The notes below the pieces were generated by a model that was not told the DNA's origin, did not search any database, and saw only the letters and a list, made by a program, of their open reading frames with translations. 49,834 nucleotides of DNA. Source: Baia soyae (GTDB taxonomy: Bacteria; Bacillota; Bacilli; Thermoactinomycetales; Thermoactinomycetaceae). Both the position numbers and the translations under genes were made by a program. The number at the start of each line of letters is the position of its first letter. The stretch's first letter is position 1. The stretch is taken from assembly GCF_004341445.1 (NCBI RefSeq), contig NZ_SLXV01000021.1:1-49834 (forward strand). The letters are read 5' to 3'. Positions 34,623 through 43,832 of this stretch are shown here, in pieces.

Positions 34623-34837
34623 CCACAGCAAATTGTTAGTGTCAATATCTGAGATAATGTCAAAAAAAAACGATTTTTCACTATAATCAGCAAAAAAACG
34701 AGTTTTTTTATTGAAATATAAATAGTTCTCTCCTGAAATGTCGTTTATGCCTAATAATGCATACAGGATAACTCACTAGTAAATACTTAAGATAATATCA
34801 TAACGAATGTAGAAAAAGGATTTGAGGTAATGTAACA

Positions 34838-36307
34838 ATGTTATCTATTGATGAGATCAATCCGAAAGCATTTGTAAGCCAAATCGTAGATACCCTTCAA
34901 TATCCTCCAGACCTAGTTAACCACATGTTTGTTATATCACCCAATCTTCATGCCCATTGTGTTTTCATTGAAACATTAGTCGATAGAAATAAGATTGAAC
35001 GTGAATTGCTTCATTTCTTATCCAAAGAATATATAAGCGATGAGTTGGAATCGTCTGAGGATATCATAAACGCACTACAAAATCGAATTCCGATTAGCTC
35101 TATTTCAGAAACCACAGACTTGAATCGCTGTATTCAGAAATTGTTGAGTGGATGGTGTTTACTAGTTACTTCAGGAACAAGGAAAGTTTTGTTGCTGGAT
35201 ACATCCAAGACACATCATCGAAATATATCCGAACCACTAATGGAGTCTACTGTTCACGGGCCACAGGAAGGGTTTACGGAGGAAATTGAAATCAATCTCT
35301 CTCTCCTTAGAAAGAGAATAAAAAACACTCATTTGCGAATTGAACAGTTCATCATTGGAACAGAAACAGAAACAAGAGTTAGATTAATATACCTTGAACA
35401 TCTCGCCCCCTCAGAAGTAGTAGATGAATTTCGAAAGCGTATCCATTCGATCCAGGTTGACAGCGTTTTGGATACTGCCTACATAGAAGAATACATTCAG
35501 GATAAAACGATATCCCCGTTTTCTACTTTACTAAAAACAGAACGGCCTGATGTTCTGGCGTCTCATCTATTGGAAGGGAGAGTGGGGGTGCTTGTTGACG
35601 GAACTCCAGATGCATTAATGGGACCCGTCACCTTTTTTCAATTTTTTAGTGCACCGGAAGATTACTATCAAAAACCTCATATCGCTACTCTCCTTAGATG
35701 GTTACGGATGTTTTCTTTCATTCTCGCTATATTTATACCCGCACTCTATATTTCGATCCTAACTTATCACCAGGAGCTTCTCCCCCATTCTCTCCTCATC
35801 AATCTTTCGGCCCAACGCGAAGGTGTTCCTTTTCCCACTCTGTTAGAGGCCATTATCATGATGATCACGTTTGAAGTGTTACGCGAAGCAGGTCTTCGTA
35901 TGCCCCGAATCGCAGGACAGGCCATCTCTATCGTTGGTGCGTTGGTATTGGGAGAAGCTGCTGTTGTAGCAGGTCTCGTGGCTGCGGCAATGGTTATTGT
36001 GGTAGCCATTACGGCGATTTCCAATTTCGTGGCGCCTTCTTATAGCTTTGGAATTACCCAGCGAATTCTCCAATTCTTTTACATGGCACTCGCGGGTTTC
36101 ATGGGGTTGTTTGGTGTGTTATGTGGTGTACTGTTTACTGTTGTACATCTTGCTTCGATTAAATCGTTCGGTGTTCCTTACCTCTCTCCAGTGGCTCCTT
36201 CTAAATTTACAGACTGGAAGGATATCTTTGTCAGAGTACCTCGACCATGGAAAAAAGCTTATTCTCAAGGAAATCCAATAAAAAGAAAGCGAAGAAAAAG
36301 AATATGA
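34838..36307 (+). CDS. Spore germination receptor A subunit (GerA/GerKA type)
   Basis: A 489-residue inner-membrane subunit. A large soluble N-terminal region (about 1-280) contains LEGRVGVLVDGTPDALMGPVTFFQFF, the family hallmark. About five membrane helices follow (290-450), with SYHQELLPHSLLI-type and LLEAIIMMITFEVLREAGLRMP segments, and a basic tail. It senses germinants together with the B and C subunits. GAGGT precedes the ATG by 9 nt. First gene of gerA-gerC-gerB-D-like; the stop overlaps gerC by 4 bp. Which receptor (GerA, GerB, GerK...) is unclear. Confidence 0.93.
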   Translation: MLSIDEINPKAFVSQIVDTLQYPPDLVNHMFVISPNLHAHCVFIETLVDRNKIERELLHFLSKEYISDELESSEDIINALQNRIPISSISETTDLNRCIQKLLSGWCLLVTSGTRKVLLLDTSKTHHRNISEPLMESTVHGPQEGFTEEIEINLSLLRKRIKNTHLRIEQFIIGTETETRVRLIYLEHLAPSEVVDEFRKRIHSIQVDSVLDTAYIEEYIQDKTISPFSTLLKTERPDVLASHLLEGRVGVLVDGTPDALMGPVTFFQFFSAPEDYYQKPHIATLLRWLRMFSFILAIFIPALYISILTYHQELLPHSLLINLSAQREGVPFPTLLEAIIMMITFEVLREAGLRMPRIAGQAISIVGALVLGEAAVVAGLVAAAMVIVVAITAISNFVAPSYSFGITQRILQFFYMALAGFMGLFGVLCGVLFTVVHLASIKSFGVPYLSPVAPSKFTDWKDIFVRVPRPWKKAYSQGNPIKRKRRKRI

Positions 36308-37512
36308 AGGAGTTAAAAAAGCTTTTCAAGCTCATGATGACTGGGGTTTGTTTATGTTGCATGACTGGGTGTTGGGATAAGATTGAAATCAATCAATTGG
36401 CAATTGGCGAGCTGGTAGGAGTAGACCAAGATCAGGAAACAGGTAAGAAAACCGTTTACTACCAAATTGTGAATCCTAGCGCGGTTGCTACTCAAAAAGG
36501 TGGAGGTATCAAGGCTCCCGTGTACACGTACTGTGTTCAAGCTAACAGCATGTCCGAATTAGGAGCAAAAACGGCTAATCTTTTACCAAGACAACTATTT
36601 CCTGATCACTATCAATCGGAAATAGTGACCGAACGATATGCTAAGCAAGGTTTGAATTCGCTCATTAATTTTTTTGAGAAACAACACAGTAGACGTTCCA
36701 GCCTTTATTTATTCGTTACAGATTCACCACTCTCTGAAGTAATGCTGACATATCTTCCACTAGAAAGATTGCCTGGGCGCTCTCTGCGATCTATCGTGGA
36801 AATCCAATCCCGTGCCACCGGTAGGTTGAGTAAAAAGGTACGAATAAAAGATTTAGCCGAAAATATGGAATCCTCTATGCTTACCGTTCTGCCAATGCTA
36901 CGTCTAAACGGGTCTCCATCCCCCACTACGGATCGATATGAACAGATTGCAGCAAATGAAGGAAATCTTATCTTTAGCGGAGGGGCTGTGTTTAAGCATG
37001 ACCGAATGATTGGCAAGTTACCATTAGATCAAATGGGTTACTATACGTTGTTAAAAGGAGATAGTGAGGTATTTATGGAGTCGATGATGGTACAGGGTGA
37101 TCGTAGGGTAGATGTCCAAGCATTCAAACCAAAAATCCAGAAACAATTGGAAATCGTTTCTGGAGAACCTGTTTGGAACGTTAATATCAGTACACGTCTC
37201 TCCATCTTGAATAATGAGCAGACAAAAGGATTAACTTTGGAAAATTTGAATGTGATCAAAGAAAGATTTAACCAACAGGTACTCCGAAAGGCAACTACAT
37301 TTTATCAGGAGTCGATAAGGAAAGAATGGGACTTATTTGGCTTGGAGGAAAAAATGATGTATAAGGGAGGGGAAGATTGGAAAATCATACAAAATAAGAA
37401 AAATGCTTGGCTCAAAATAAAGCTTCAGCTTTCCGTTACAAGTGAAATTCATGATGTTGGACAAACCATTAATCCGTATATGGGGGACAATGATGGAAAC
37501 AGCAAGAATTAG
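36304..37512 (+). CDS. Spore germination receptor C subunit, lipoprotein
   Basis: A 402-residue Ger(x)C lipoprotein. The lipobox MTGC gives a lipidated Cys at about residue 23, after a basic start and hydrophobic segment. Typical WDKIEINQLAIGELVGVDQD follows, and three C-subunit domains run to about 390. The start is the ATG overlapping the gerA stop (ATGA). A longer in-frame form starting inside gerA exists but would put a charged leader before the signal peptide. It anchors in the outer leaflet of the inner spore membrane. Confidence 0.92.
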   Translation: MKELKKLFKLMMTGVCLCCMTGCWDKIEINQLAIGELVGVDQDQETGKKTVYYQIVNPSAVATQKGGGIKAPVYTYCVQANSMSELGAKTANLLPRQLFPDHYQSEIVTERYAKQGLNSLINFFEKQHSRRSSLYLFVTDSPLSEVMLTYLPLERLPGRSLRSIVEIQSRATGRLSKKVRIKDLAENMESSMLTVLPMLRLNGSPSPTTDRYEQIAANEGNLIFSGGAVFKHDRMIGKLPLDQMGYYTLLKGDSEVFMESMMVQGDRRVDVQAFKPKIQKQLEIVSGEPVWNVNISTRLSILNNEQTKGLTLENLNVIKERFNQQVLRKATTFYQESIRKEWDLFGLEEKMMYKGGEDWKIIQNKKNAWLKIKLQLSVTSEIHDVGQTINPYMGDNDGNSKN

Positions 37513-38593
37513 CCCTTGGCAATTTTTTATCTTAGCACTCGGATATCTATTAGGAACATCATTCTTTTTTCGCCTTGGAGGAATCATTTCCATTTCGAGA
37601 CAAGATGCATGGATGACTCCTTTATGGACGGGTGCAGTCGGTATTTTATTGTCCCTTATCTGGATTAAGCTTACCACCTATTATCCTGGAAACTCAATCA
37701 TCCAAATCTGCGTTCAAGTTGCTGGGAAGGGAATCGGTGGGCTAATCGCACTACTGTATATTGGATATTTTGTACATCTTTCTGCCTTAATCACCCGGAA
37801 TTTAGGTGATTTTATGAAGATAAACCTAATGCCACGAACTCCTATAACGGTATTTCATGTCATGTTCCTCCTCATCATTTGCTACGCTGTTACAAAGGGA
37901 GTCGAAACCATTTCTAGATCAACCGAATTTTTATTTCCTATTGTTACTGTGGCCTTTCTCTTTATATTTTTTATTGCCCTTTCAGAGTGGAATTGGGATC
38001 GGTTTCAAGGAATGTTTCAAACGAATATATGGTCGACCCTGCATAAGAACAGATCTGTAATTGCCTTTCCTTTTCTGGAATCGTTTGCCTTGGTGATGTT
38101 ATTTCCCTATGTTAAAAGCAAAATTAAAAGAAGCTTTATCCTAGCAAATATCATTACTGCATTATTTCTCAGTGTGGGAGTTTTTTTTACAATAGGAGTA
38201 CTTGGTGTTACCCGAGCTACCCACGAAACTTACTCTTTGTTTGTAATTGTACAAGAGATACACTTAGGAACTTTTTTCGAGCATATGGAATCAACGATTG
38301 CACTTATTTTGCTTATTGTTATTTTTATTAAGCTGAGCATTGCGTACTATTGTGCAGTAGCAGGATTATGCCAATTGTTCCATGTGAACAACCGATCGTG
38401 GCTTGCGATTTCTCTTATTTTATTGGTTTCTGGACTTTCATTAGGATTTAACAATATTCTAGAAAATATGACATTTAACAGACAGTACTATTTCGAATAT
38501 ATCTTCCTCTTCGCTGTCCTTCTCCCACTATTACTTCTTTGCTTAACATGGATTAAACAGGGTAAGGAGAAGAGAAAGGCGGTTGGTTTTTGA
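37493..38593 (+). CDS. Spore germination receptor B subunit (APC-like permease)
   Basis: A 366-residue protein with about ten membrane helices of the spore-permease family (APC superfamily), the likely germinant-binding subunit. It starts ISPWQFFILALGYLLGTSFFF. The ATG at 37493 lies 5 nt after GGGGGA and overlaps the gerC stop by 20 bp. Its own TGA overlaps the next small gene. All four genes read as one operon. Confidence 0.92.
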   Translation: METARISPWQFFILALGYLLGTSFFFRLGGIISISRQDAWMTPLWTGAVGILLSLIWIKLTTYYPGNSIIQICVQVAGKGIGGLIALLYIGYFVHLSALITRNLGDFMKINLMPRTPITVFHVMFLLIICYAVTKGVETISRSTEFLFPIVTVAFLFIFFIALSEWNWDRFQGMFQTNIWSTLHKNRSVIAFPFLESFALVMLFPYVKSKIKRSFILANIITALFLSVGVFFTIGVLGVTRATHETYSLFVIVQEIHLGTFFEHMESTIALILLIVIFIKLSIAYYCAVAGLCQLFHVNNRSWLAISLILLVSGLSLGFNNILENMTFNRQYYFEYIFLFAVLLPLLLLCLTWIKQGKEKRKAVGF

Positions 38594-38802
38594 TTATGGT
38601 ATGGATCATCCTTTTTATTACAGTAGCTCTAGCACTTAGTATTTTTGTAATGGTTAAGCAAAAAAGAAGTGTAAAAGAAATTGGATTGGTTGTGACGATC
38701 GTTTCGCTTGGCTTCGCTGATTGGATCAGCATCTTCTTAGAAAGAAAATTTAATCCCAATCAATTAATTGTAAACTTAATTGATTGGGTCGTTTCTTTTT
38801 AA
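38590..38802 (+). CDS. Small membrane protein, probable D subunit of the germinant receptor
   Basis: A 70-residue protein with two membrane helices (about 3-22 and 32-50), starting at TTG that overlaps the gerB stop. Small two-helix D proteins accompany many ger operons in Bacillus and alter receptor function. Position, size and topology agree; sequence conservation in these proteins is low, so the call rests on context. Confidence 0.7.
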   Translation: MIMVWIILFITVALALSIFVMVKQKRSVKEIGLVVTIVSLGFADWISIFLERKFNPNQLIVNLIDWVVSF

Positions 38803-38888
38803 CGTTAATCAATCGTTAACGGAATTGATTGTTGATAAGATCGCTTATTAAATTGTGTCTTGAGAATTAAACAGGAAGTTAAGAACAA

Positions 38889-38935
38889 TCGAATTAGCTT
38901 AAAGAAAACTTACAATTATTTAAGGTTTCCTTATC
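38889..38935. repeat. Degenerate copy of the bceA upstream operator region
   Basis: GAATTAGCTTA-AG-AAAACTTACA and the following bases match the sequence at 10564-10600 in the same plus-strand orientation. The core reads TTACA-N4-TTTAA, so one half-site is damaged and the outer pair is lost. It is on the other side of the MazG-like gene from bceB2. Confidence 0.55.
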
Positions 38936-38950
38936 GTCAAACAAAAGGAA

Positions 38951-38974
38951 GACAAGCCCTTTTAAAGGCCTGTC
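38951..38974 (-). terminator. Terminator at the end of the MazG-like gene
   Basis: GACAGGCC/GGGCTTGTC-type stem followed on the minus strand by TTCCTTTTGTTT. It overlaps the last codons. Confidence 0.6.
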
Positions 38975-39378
38975 TCCTTCTCGCTCTTCTTCTGCTGAAT
39001 TTGTCGCAAAATCTCTTTCTTCAATAAGGGCTGCGGGTCTTGCCAATATGCAGGCTTCATCACTTTTCCATCCGATTCTCGATAGCGTGGCTTCCCATCT
39101 TCCCACAACTTCGACATGTTAGCACGATGAACGATGTCAAACAGCTCACCTGGGTCTACTCCCATCTCTACCAGCGTCCCTAAAGAAAAATACATCAAAT
39201 CAATCATCGCGTCCGCTTGGTCTTCCAATGTTCGAGATTCAACAAACTCCTGTAATTCTTCCTGCATAAAGCCAATTCGTTGTTTTACTCGATCGTCAGG
39301 AAGTAACTGCGGTTCCTCTGGTGCGGCTAATCCAAAGGATTTGTGCCATGATTTTACTTGTTTCCACGATTCTCTCAT
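38962..39378 (-). CDS. MazG-like / PRA-PH-like nucleotide pyrophosphohydrolase
   Basis: A 138-residue all-alpha NTP-PPase-type protein. The metal-binding pattern EELQEF ... DQADAMIDLMYFSLG fits the ExxE...ExxD/DxxD layout of the superfamily, and GKPRYRESDGKVMKPAYWQDP at the C-terminus is found in phosphoribosyl-ATP pyrophosphatase-like and Cof-associated members. It would cleave a nucleoside triphosphate to the monophosphate, perhaps for pool cleaning. It lies, on the opposite strand, between the damaged bce operator and the bceA scar. Confidence 0.75.
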   Translation of the reverse strand: MRESWKQVKSWHKSFGLAAPEEPQLLPDDRVKQRIGFMQEELQEFVESRTLEDQADAMIDLMYFSLGTLVEMGVDPGELFDIVHRANMSKLWEDGKPRYRESDGKVMKPAYWQDPQPLLKKEILRQIQQKKSEKETGL

Positions 39379-39403
39379 AATCTCTCACTTCTCTGTCTCT
39401 ACA

Positions 39404-39482
39404 TTTTGATTACTCGTCTGGATCATAAAATATGAACTGAACAAAGTAGTCTTACATATAATGGCCCGTTCCCTGCTCCAAT
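39404..39482. repeat. Direct repeat, left copy, flanking bceB2
   Basis: About 80 bp matching 41725-41804 in the same orientation at roughly 80% identity. Shared blocks include TTTTGATTACT, CTGGATCATAAAATAT and ATAATGGCCCGTTCC. The two copies bracket bceB2 and its bceA scar. Confidence 0.8.
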
Positions 39483-39624
39483 TAACCTTACATTTTATTA
39501 ATGTTCCTGAAAGGTAAATCCATATTTTCTATCTATCATGACGACTATACTAATCCATAATAAATTAATAGAGAGGGTCGCCACAATAAAAATAGAATGT
39601 CTAACTAAAATTTAACACGACTCG

Positions 39625-39705
39625 GTGATGATGGAAATGATCATTATTGACATGGTGTCGTTGTTTGGGGGTAATACACATGAACTTTCGTCAATTCGCG
39701 TTTAA
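39625..39705 (+). pseudogene. bceA: Remnant of a bceA gene (last ~25 codons)
   Basis: In frame just ahead of and overlapping bceB2 is IIIDMVSLFGGNTHELSSIRV then TAA. It aligns residue by residue with the C-terminus of BceA at 9724 (IIDMLSLLGGNAHELSSIRV). The overlap with the next bceB start is 26 bp in both loci. The rest of the ATPase gene is missing. A GTG and two ATGs at the left end could still allow translation of a short coupling peptide. Confidence 0.85.
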
Positions 39706-41602
39706 TAACGTTAAAAGAAATGCTCGGGCTTATTCAGCATATTTTCTAAGCAGTTCATTTGCAGTGATGATTTTTTTTACCTATGCGATGTTTCTCTTTC
39801 ATCCTGATATAGAAAAGTCTTTATTAGGAAATGATGCCAAACTGATGATGAAAGCAGCCGAATATGTGATCTTTCTCTTTTCCTTTATATTTGTACTTTA
39901 CTCAAACAGTGCCTTTTTAAAAGTTAGAAAAAAGGAGTTTGGTCTGTTAACCATCTTAGGTTCAGAAAGTAGCCAGCTAAAGCGCATGATCTTCCTTGAG
40001 AATATGATTATCGGCCTCGCATCAATCATTACAGGAATAGCGTGTGGAATACTTCTTTCAAGGTTTTTTCTCCTCTTTGGGGCTAGAGTTGTAGAGATTA
40101 AAGAATTATCGATGTACTTACCATGGAAAGCGATGGGTTTAACAGCAATAGCTTTCTTTGCACTCTTTTTAGTCGTTTCTTTCTTAACTCAGTTTTTTGT
40201 CCGACAAAATCAAGTACTTGATCTATTACAAGGAACGAGCAAGCCGAAGCCAGAACCAAAAGCATCGATATGGTTGTCTCTCTTATCGGCTTCTTCTTTT
40301 GTTGGAGCCGCCTACTTAATGACACAAAAAATATCAGAATCGACGGTTCTTTGTATCTTTATTCTAGGGATGATTGGTACCTACTTCTTCTTTACACAAC
40401 TGAGTGTATGGATTATCCGTTTATTCAAGAAAAATCGTGTCTTCACTTGGCGGGGAACCAATCTGTTATGGGTTTCCGAAATGGCTTATAAAATGAAAGA
40501 TAATGCGCGGATGTTCTTTATGATCACCATTGTCATCGCAATGTCCTGTTCAGTAATTGGAATTGTTTTATCTTTGGATCAACAGGGTAAGCGGATATTC
40601 AAAGAAGATCCATTTGCACTTACTTATATAGCAAAATCAAAAAAGGATTCGCAGGCGGAAACTACCCAGATTGATCAGGAATTAAAGTCTGCTAGTGTAG
40701 GGTTTGAAAAAATAGAGCTAATCTCTACCAGACCTAAATTTAGAGAAATCGATTCCCGCTTTGCTATGATCAAACAGTCTAATTATGAACATCTAGAAAA
40801 ATTTCTTCATTTGAAGAAATTTCCTAATCTACAAGTTGGGGAAGCGTTTGTTATTACCGACAAGCTAAAGAATACAAAACAGCTCACTCTCGCAAATGGG
40901 AAAGGAACTCTCCAAGTGGTTGACCAATTCGAAAAAATAGTCACAAGAGATGTTGCGAATCTCATAATCGTTTCTGATGAAACCTATAATCAGTTTAAGT
41001 CTTTTATCAAAGAAAAAGAGGCTTTTAGTAAGAAGGACGAAGATCTAAGGACCTTCTATTTTGTTCCCGAATGGTCAAACACAAAATTACCAGGTTCTAA
41101 TTCACTAGAATTAAATATTGGAAAAAAATTGATTGAATTGACAGAGCATCTAGGAGCATCAGGGGAAGGGTGGAATGGATTTCTTAGTTCACGTGCAGTA
41201 GACTATGTAGAGTTTAGACAATTTAAGAGTATGATTATTTTTATTGGTGTATTTATTGCATCCATTTTCTCCCTCTTTACCGCTAGCTTTCTGTATTTTA
41301 AACTTTATACCGAGCTAAATCAGGATCGACATATCACACATGGGCTGTCCAAGATCGGTTTAAGTGAGAAAGAAATGAAGCGATCAGCTACTATTCAGAT
41401 TTCTGTTCTCTTTTTTCTCCCGATGTTGGTTGCAGCTTTGGAGACGATTATAGGCCTAGAAACTTTAAAAAGCCAACTTTCTCTAGGGGATACATTAATC
41501 CCCACTCTGACCGGGATCGGAGCATTTTCCGTTGCACAGTTTGTTTATTTTTTGATCGTTCGAGCTCGGTATCTAAGCCAGTTGAAACGAGTAATGGTGT
41601 AG
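39680..41602 (+). CDS. Second BceB-like permease, without its own ATPase gene
   Basis: A 640-residue FtsX/BceB-type permease, clearly a paralog of the one at 7770: both start MNFRQFAFNNVKRN and share helix layout, the large extracellular domain (about 310-505) and the C-terminal three helices. The extracellular domain is the most diverged part, as in transporters that recognise different peptides. The start is the ATG 8 nt after GGGGG; an upstream TTG in frame is part of the bceA remnant. No ATPase, regulator or kinase accompanies it, so it may use BceA from the first locus or be non-functional. It ends in a strong terminator. Confidence 0.88.
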   Translation: MNFRQFAFNNVKRNARAYSAYFLSSSFAVMIFFTYAMFLFHPDIEKSLLGNDAKLMMKAAEYVIFLFSFIFVLYSNSAFLKVRKKEFGLLTILGSESSQLKRMIFLENMIIGLASIITGIACGILLSRFFLLFGARVVEIKELSMYLPWKAMGLTAIAFFALFLVVSFLTQFFVRQNQVLDLLQGTSKPKPEPKASIWLSLLSASSFVGAAYLMTQKISESTVLCIFILGMIGTYFFFTQLSVWIIRLFKKNRVFTWRGTNLLWVSEMAYKMKDNARMFFMITIVIAMSCSVIGIVLSLDQQGKRIFKEDPFALTYIAKSKKDSQAETTQIDQELKSASVGFEKIELISTRPKFREIDSRFAMIKQSNYEHLEKFLHLKKFPNLQVGEAFVITDKLKNTKQLTLANGKGTLQVVDQFEKIVTRDVANLIIVSDETYNQFKSFIKEKEAFSKKDEDLRTFYFVPEWSNTKLPGSNSLELNIGKKLIELTEHLGASGEGWNGFLSSRAVDYVEFRQFKSMIIFIGVFIASIFSLFTASFLYFKLYTELNQDRHITHGLSKIGLSEKEMKRSATIQISVLFFLPMLVAALETIIGLETLKSQLSLGDTLIPTLTGIGAFSVAQFVYFLIVRARYLSQLKRVMV

Positions 41603-41623
41603 GCATTATCAGCCAGTTTTTTC

Positions 41624-41672
41624 AAAAGGGGGCCTCAACAGAAAACGCGCTTTTCTGTTGAGGCCCCCTTTT
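41624..41672 (+). terminator. Strong terminator after bceB2
   Basis: A 20-bp perfect stem (AAAAGGGGGCCTCAACAGAA and complement) with a short loop and T run. Confidence 0.92.
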
Positions 41673-41724
41673 ATATCGTTTCAGGCTTCATTCGTTTTCC
41701 ATCGATTCTTGATCACATGGCTTG

Positions 41725-41804
41725 TTTTGATTACTTGCCTGGATCATAAAATATTTAACTGAACGAGTAGTCCCCAGTATAATGGCCCGTTCCTCTACTC
41801 CAAT
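41725..41804. repeat. Direct repeat, right copy
   Basis: Matches 39404-39482. The following segment (to about 41850) contains another ATAATGGCCCG. The rest of the 41603-42010 gap holds only the broken small frame listed next. Confidence 0.8.
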
Positions 41805-41805
41805 A

Positions 41806-41908
41806 TTAAACTTTTTCGTCGATAAAATCAGAAATAATGGCCCGAATGACTTGAATGCCATATTTATCATACAAATTGATTCGTTGATCGTCTAACCTCA
41901 GCTTTCAT
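41806..41908 (-). pseudogene. Broken small open frame of about 34 codons
   Basis: GGAGAAGGCGGTG followed by ATG (41906-41908) starts MKAEVR, but the frame soon stops. A one-base shift gives LDDQRINLYDKYGIQVIRAIIS... ending at TAA, which reads like a normal helical protein. Small protein with a frameshift, or chance. No family recognised. Confidence 0.25.
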
Positions 41909-42010
41909 ACACCGCCTTCTCCGATTCCTCTAAAAATGGAATAAGATGTAATTACAGTATATGACAACTAACAAAATTGGACAATATTCCCTATTGTGAA
42001 ATAAGGGAGA

Positions 42011-42652
42011 TCAACCCATATTTTTTTCTATTCGGAACTCTGTGTTTAAATTTTTTACAATGATGTCAAACTGCTTACTATATGGATGCATAAATCGTTG
42101 ATACTGAATTCGGCGCTCATCATGAGACCGTTTCAGATATTGGAGATCAGTTCCTCTTTCAACTACATCACGGTCCATTCTCCTTAGTAACTCGGTTTGC
42201 TCATCGGTATAAAAATAAATCTTTAAATCAAATAAATCGAGGTTTATAAACGCCATACTCATTCCTTCTACTATGGTTACTCTCTTTGTTGAAGAGATTC
42301 GTTCACTTCTCTGGTAATGAGCATCAATCGTATAAAAGTCCGTCCCTGCACGAACCATTTGGATATCTCGTTCCAAAGCAGTCGAAAAATGAGCCTCTGG
42401 ATGACAAGCAGTCATTTTATCTTGATGCTCTACGTTTTGATAAGTGTATTGAATCCTAGTATGCTTGCGAATATTGGAACCAACAATATAGGGATCCGTG
42501 TTTATATAATTGACTTCATCTCGCTCAAGTTGACTGATCAGTTTGTGAGCAAACGTCGTTTTTCCAGCGGCACCATGTCCGGAAATACCTATAATCATTC
42601 GATTATTCGTTGTGTTAATTCTATCTACAATCTGTTGTAGTAATAATTCCAT
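42011..42652 (-). CDS. Uridine kinase-like P-loop kinase
   Basis: A 213-residue NTP-binding protein of the phosphoribulokinase/uridine kinase group. Walker A is GISGHGAAGKTTFAHKL, then NTDPYIVG (substrate aspartate), a VTIVEGMSMA strand, and a lid-like Arg-rich helix (RRMDRDVVERG). It likely phosphorylates a nucleoside or a similar small alcohol; the exact substrate is unclear because uridine kinase family members in Bacillota with this length are varied. GGAGGGTG precedes the ATG. Single gene. Confidence 0.72.
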   Translation of the reverse strand: MELLLQQIVDRINTTNNRMIIGISGHGAAGKTTFAHKLISQLERDEVNYINTDPYIVGSNIRKHTRIQYTYQNVEHQDKMTACHPEAHFSTALERDIQMVRAGTDFYTIDAHYQRSERISSTKRVTIVEGMSMAFINLDLFDLKIYFYTDEQTELLRRMDRDVVERGTDLQYLKRSHDERRIQYQRFMHPYSKQFDIIVKNLNTEFRIEKNMG

Positions 42653-42722
42653 CCCCGCACCCTCCTTTATCGCAATAGGCCAATATCATACCATACTCGA
42701 ATTGAGTAGTGGGATAAAATAG

Positions 42723-42769
42723 AAAGCCACTCGAATCTCTTTCATTCAAAAGAGTTCGGGTGGCTTTAG
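42723..42769 (-). terminator. Terminator of the nrdAB operon
   Basis: AAAGCCACCCGAACTCTTTT pairs with its near complement in an 18-20-bp stem with wobble pairs, and CTATTTTAT follows on the minus strand. Confidence 0.8.
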
Positions 42770-42782
42770 ACGAATCCTGCTC

Positions 42783-43814
42783 TTACAAATCTCCAAAGTC
42801 AAGATTGCTTGCTTTCGTATAATTGGTTACTTTTTGTTCAAAGAAGTCTGTTTTGGTAGCGTTAAGGTTTGAGAAACTTTCTACCCACTTCATCGGATGA
42901 GTTTGAATTTCAGGATACAAAACCTCAAATCCTAGACGGCTCAAGCGTTCATTGGATAAGAATTTGATGTATTTCTCCAACACCTCATTGTTAATCCCTT
43001 GAATCTCGTTGTTGGTAATATATTTGCCCCACTCAATTTCATGTTCAACTGCTGTTCTCGTCATCTCACGTAATTCTTCAACAAACTCTGGTGTAAACAA
43101 CTCAGGATTTTCTTTGCGAAGCTCTCGGATCATGTTTTGGAATAAAACAACATGAGTCAGTTCGTCACGTTGAATGTATTTGATGATCGTCGCAGTTGCA
43201 GTCATTTTTCCTTGTCTCGCCAGTGCATAGAAGAAGGAAAATCCACTGTAGAAATAAAGAGATTCTAACAAGAAGTTAGCCATACATGTACGGATAAATT
43301 GACGATCATCTTTTTGATCTACAAACTGTTGGTACAAGTCGGCAATAAAGCGATTTCGCTTCATCAAATGCTCATCGTTCCGCCATTCGTCATAGATACT
43401 CTCTCTAGTCTCCGGAGAACATACGCTATCTAAAATATAGCTATACGATTGCGCATGAATCTCCTCTTGAAAAGCTTGAACGTTTAACAAGGAAGAAACC
43501 TCTGGTGCCGTAACATACTCATTAATGTTTGGCAGATTTTCTCCTTGAATCGAATCAAGGAAATTCAGAAACGAAATCGTTTTATCAAATGCTCGACGTT
43601 CAGCTGGACTTAGTTCCTGAAATTCTTTAGCATCTGAGGCAAGTGGGATCTCCTCTGGAATCCAAAAATTGTTTAGCATCGTTCGATATAACTTATGAGC
43701 CCAGTCGTACTTAATACGGTTCCACTCTCTCAAGTTGGTAGTATTCCCGTTAATTAGGCGCTGTGTCCCTCTTTGTCCATCTTCATTAAAAATCTTCTTC
43801 CGCTCTAGTTGCAC
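42783..43814 (-). CDS. nrdB: Ribonucleotide reductase small subunit (R2)
   Basis: A 343-residue ferritin-like radical-generating subunit. Metal ligands are seen in FQEEIHAQSY (Glu, His, and the radical Tyr four residues after His), LLESLYFYSGF and RDELTHVVLF. It generates and stores the tyrosyl radical used by NrdA. The C-terminal tail ends NLDFGDL, an acidic/hydrophobic peptide that docks to R1. It lies 18 bp after nrdA. There is no nrdI nearby, which argues against a typical class Ib set. Confidence 0.94.
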   Translation of the reverse strand: MQLERKKIFNEDGQRGTQRLINGNTTNLREWNRIKYDWAHKLYRTMLNNFWIPEEIPLASDAKEFQELSPAERRAFDKTISFLNFLDSIQGENLPNINEYVTAPEVSSLLNVQAFQEEIHAQSYSYILDSVCSPETRESIYDEWRNDEHLMKRNRFIADLYQQFVDQKDDRQFIRTCMANFLLESLYFYSGFSFFYALARQGKMTATATIIKYIQRDELTHVVLFQNMIRELRKENPELFTPEFVEELREMTRTAVEHEIEWGKYITNNEIQGINNEVLEKYIKFLSNERLSRLGFEVLYPEIQTHPMKWVESFSNLNATKTDFFEQKVTNYTKASNLDFGDL

Positions 43815-43832
43815 GTTTGCGTTCTCCTCTCG

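Noticed and set aside
39404..41804. Composite transposon carrying bceB2
   Set aside because: The flanking repeats are direct, short and imperfect, and no transposase is present inside.
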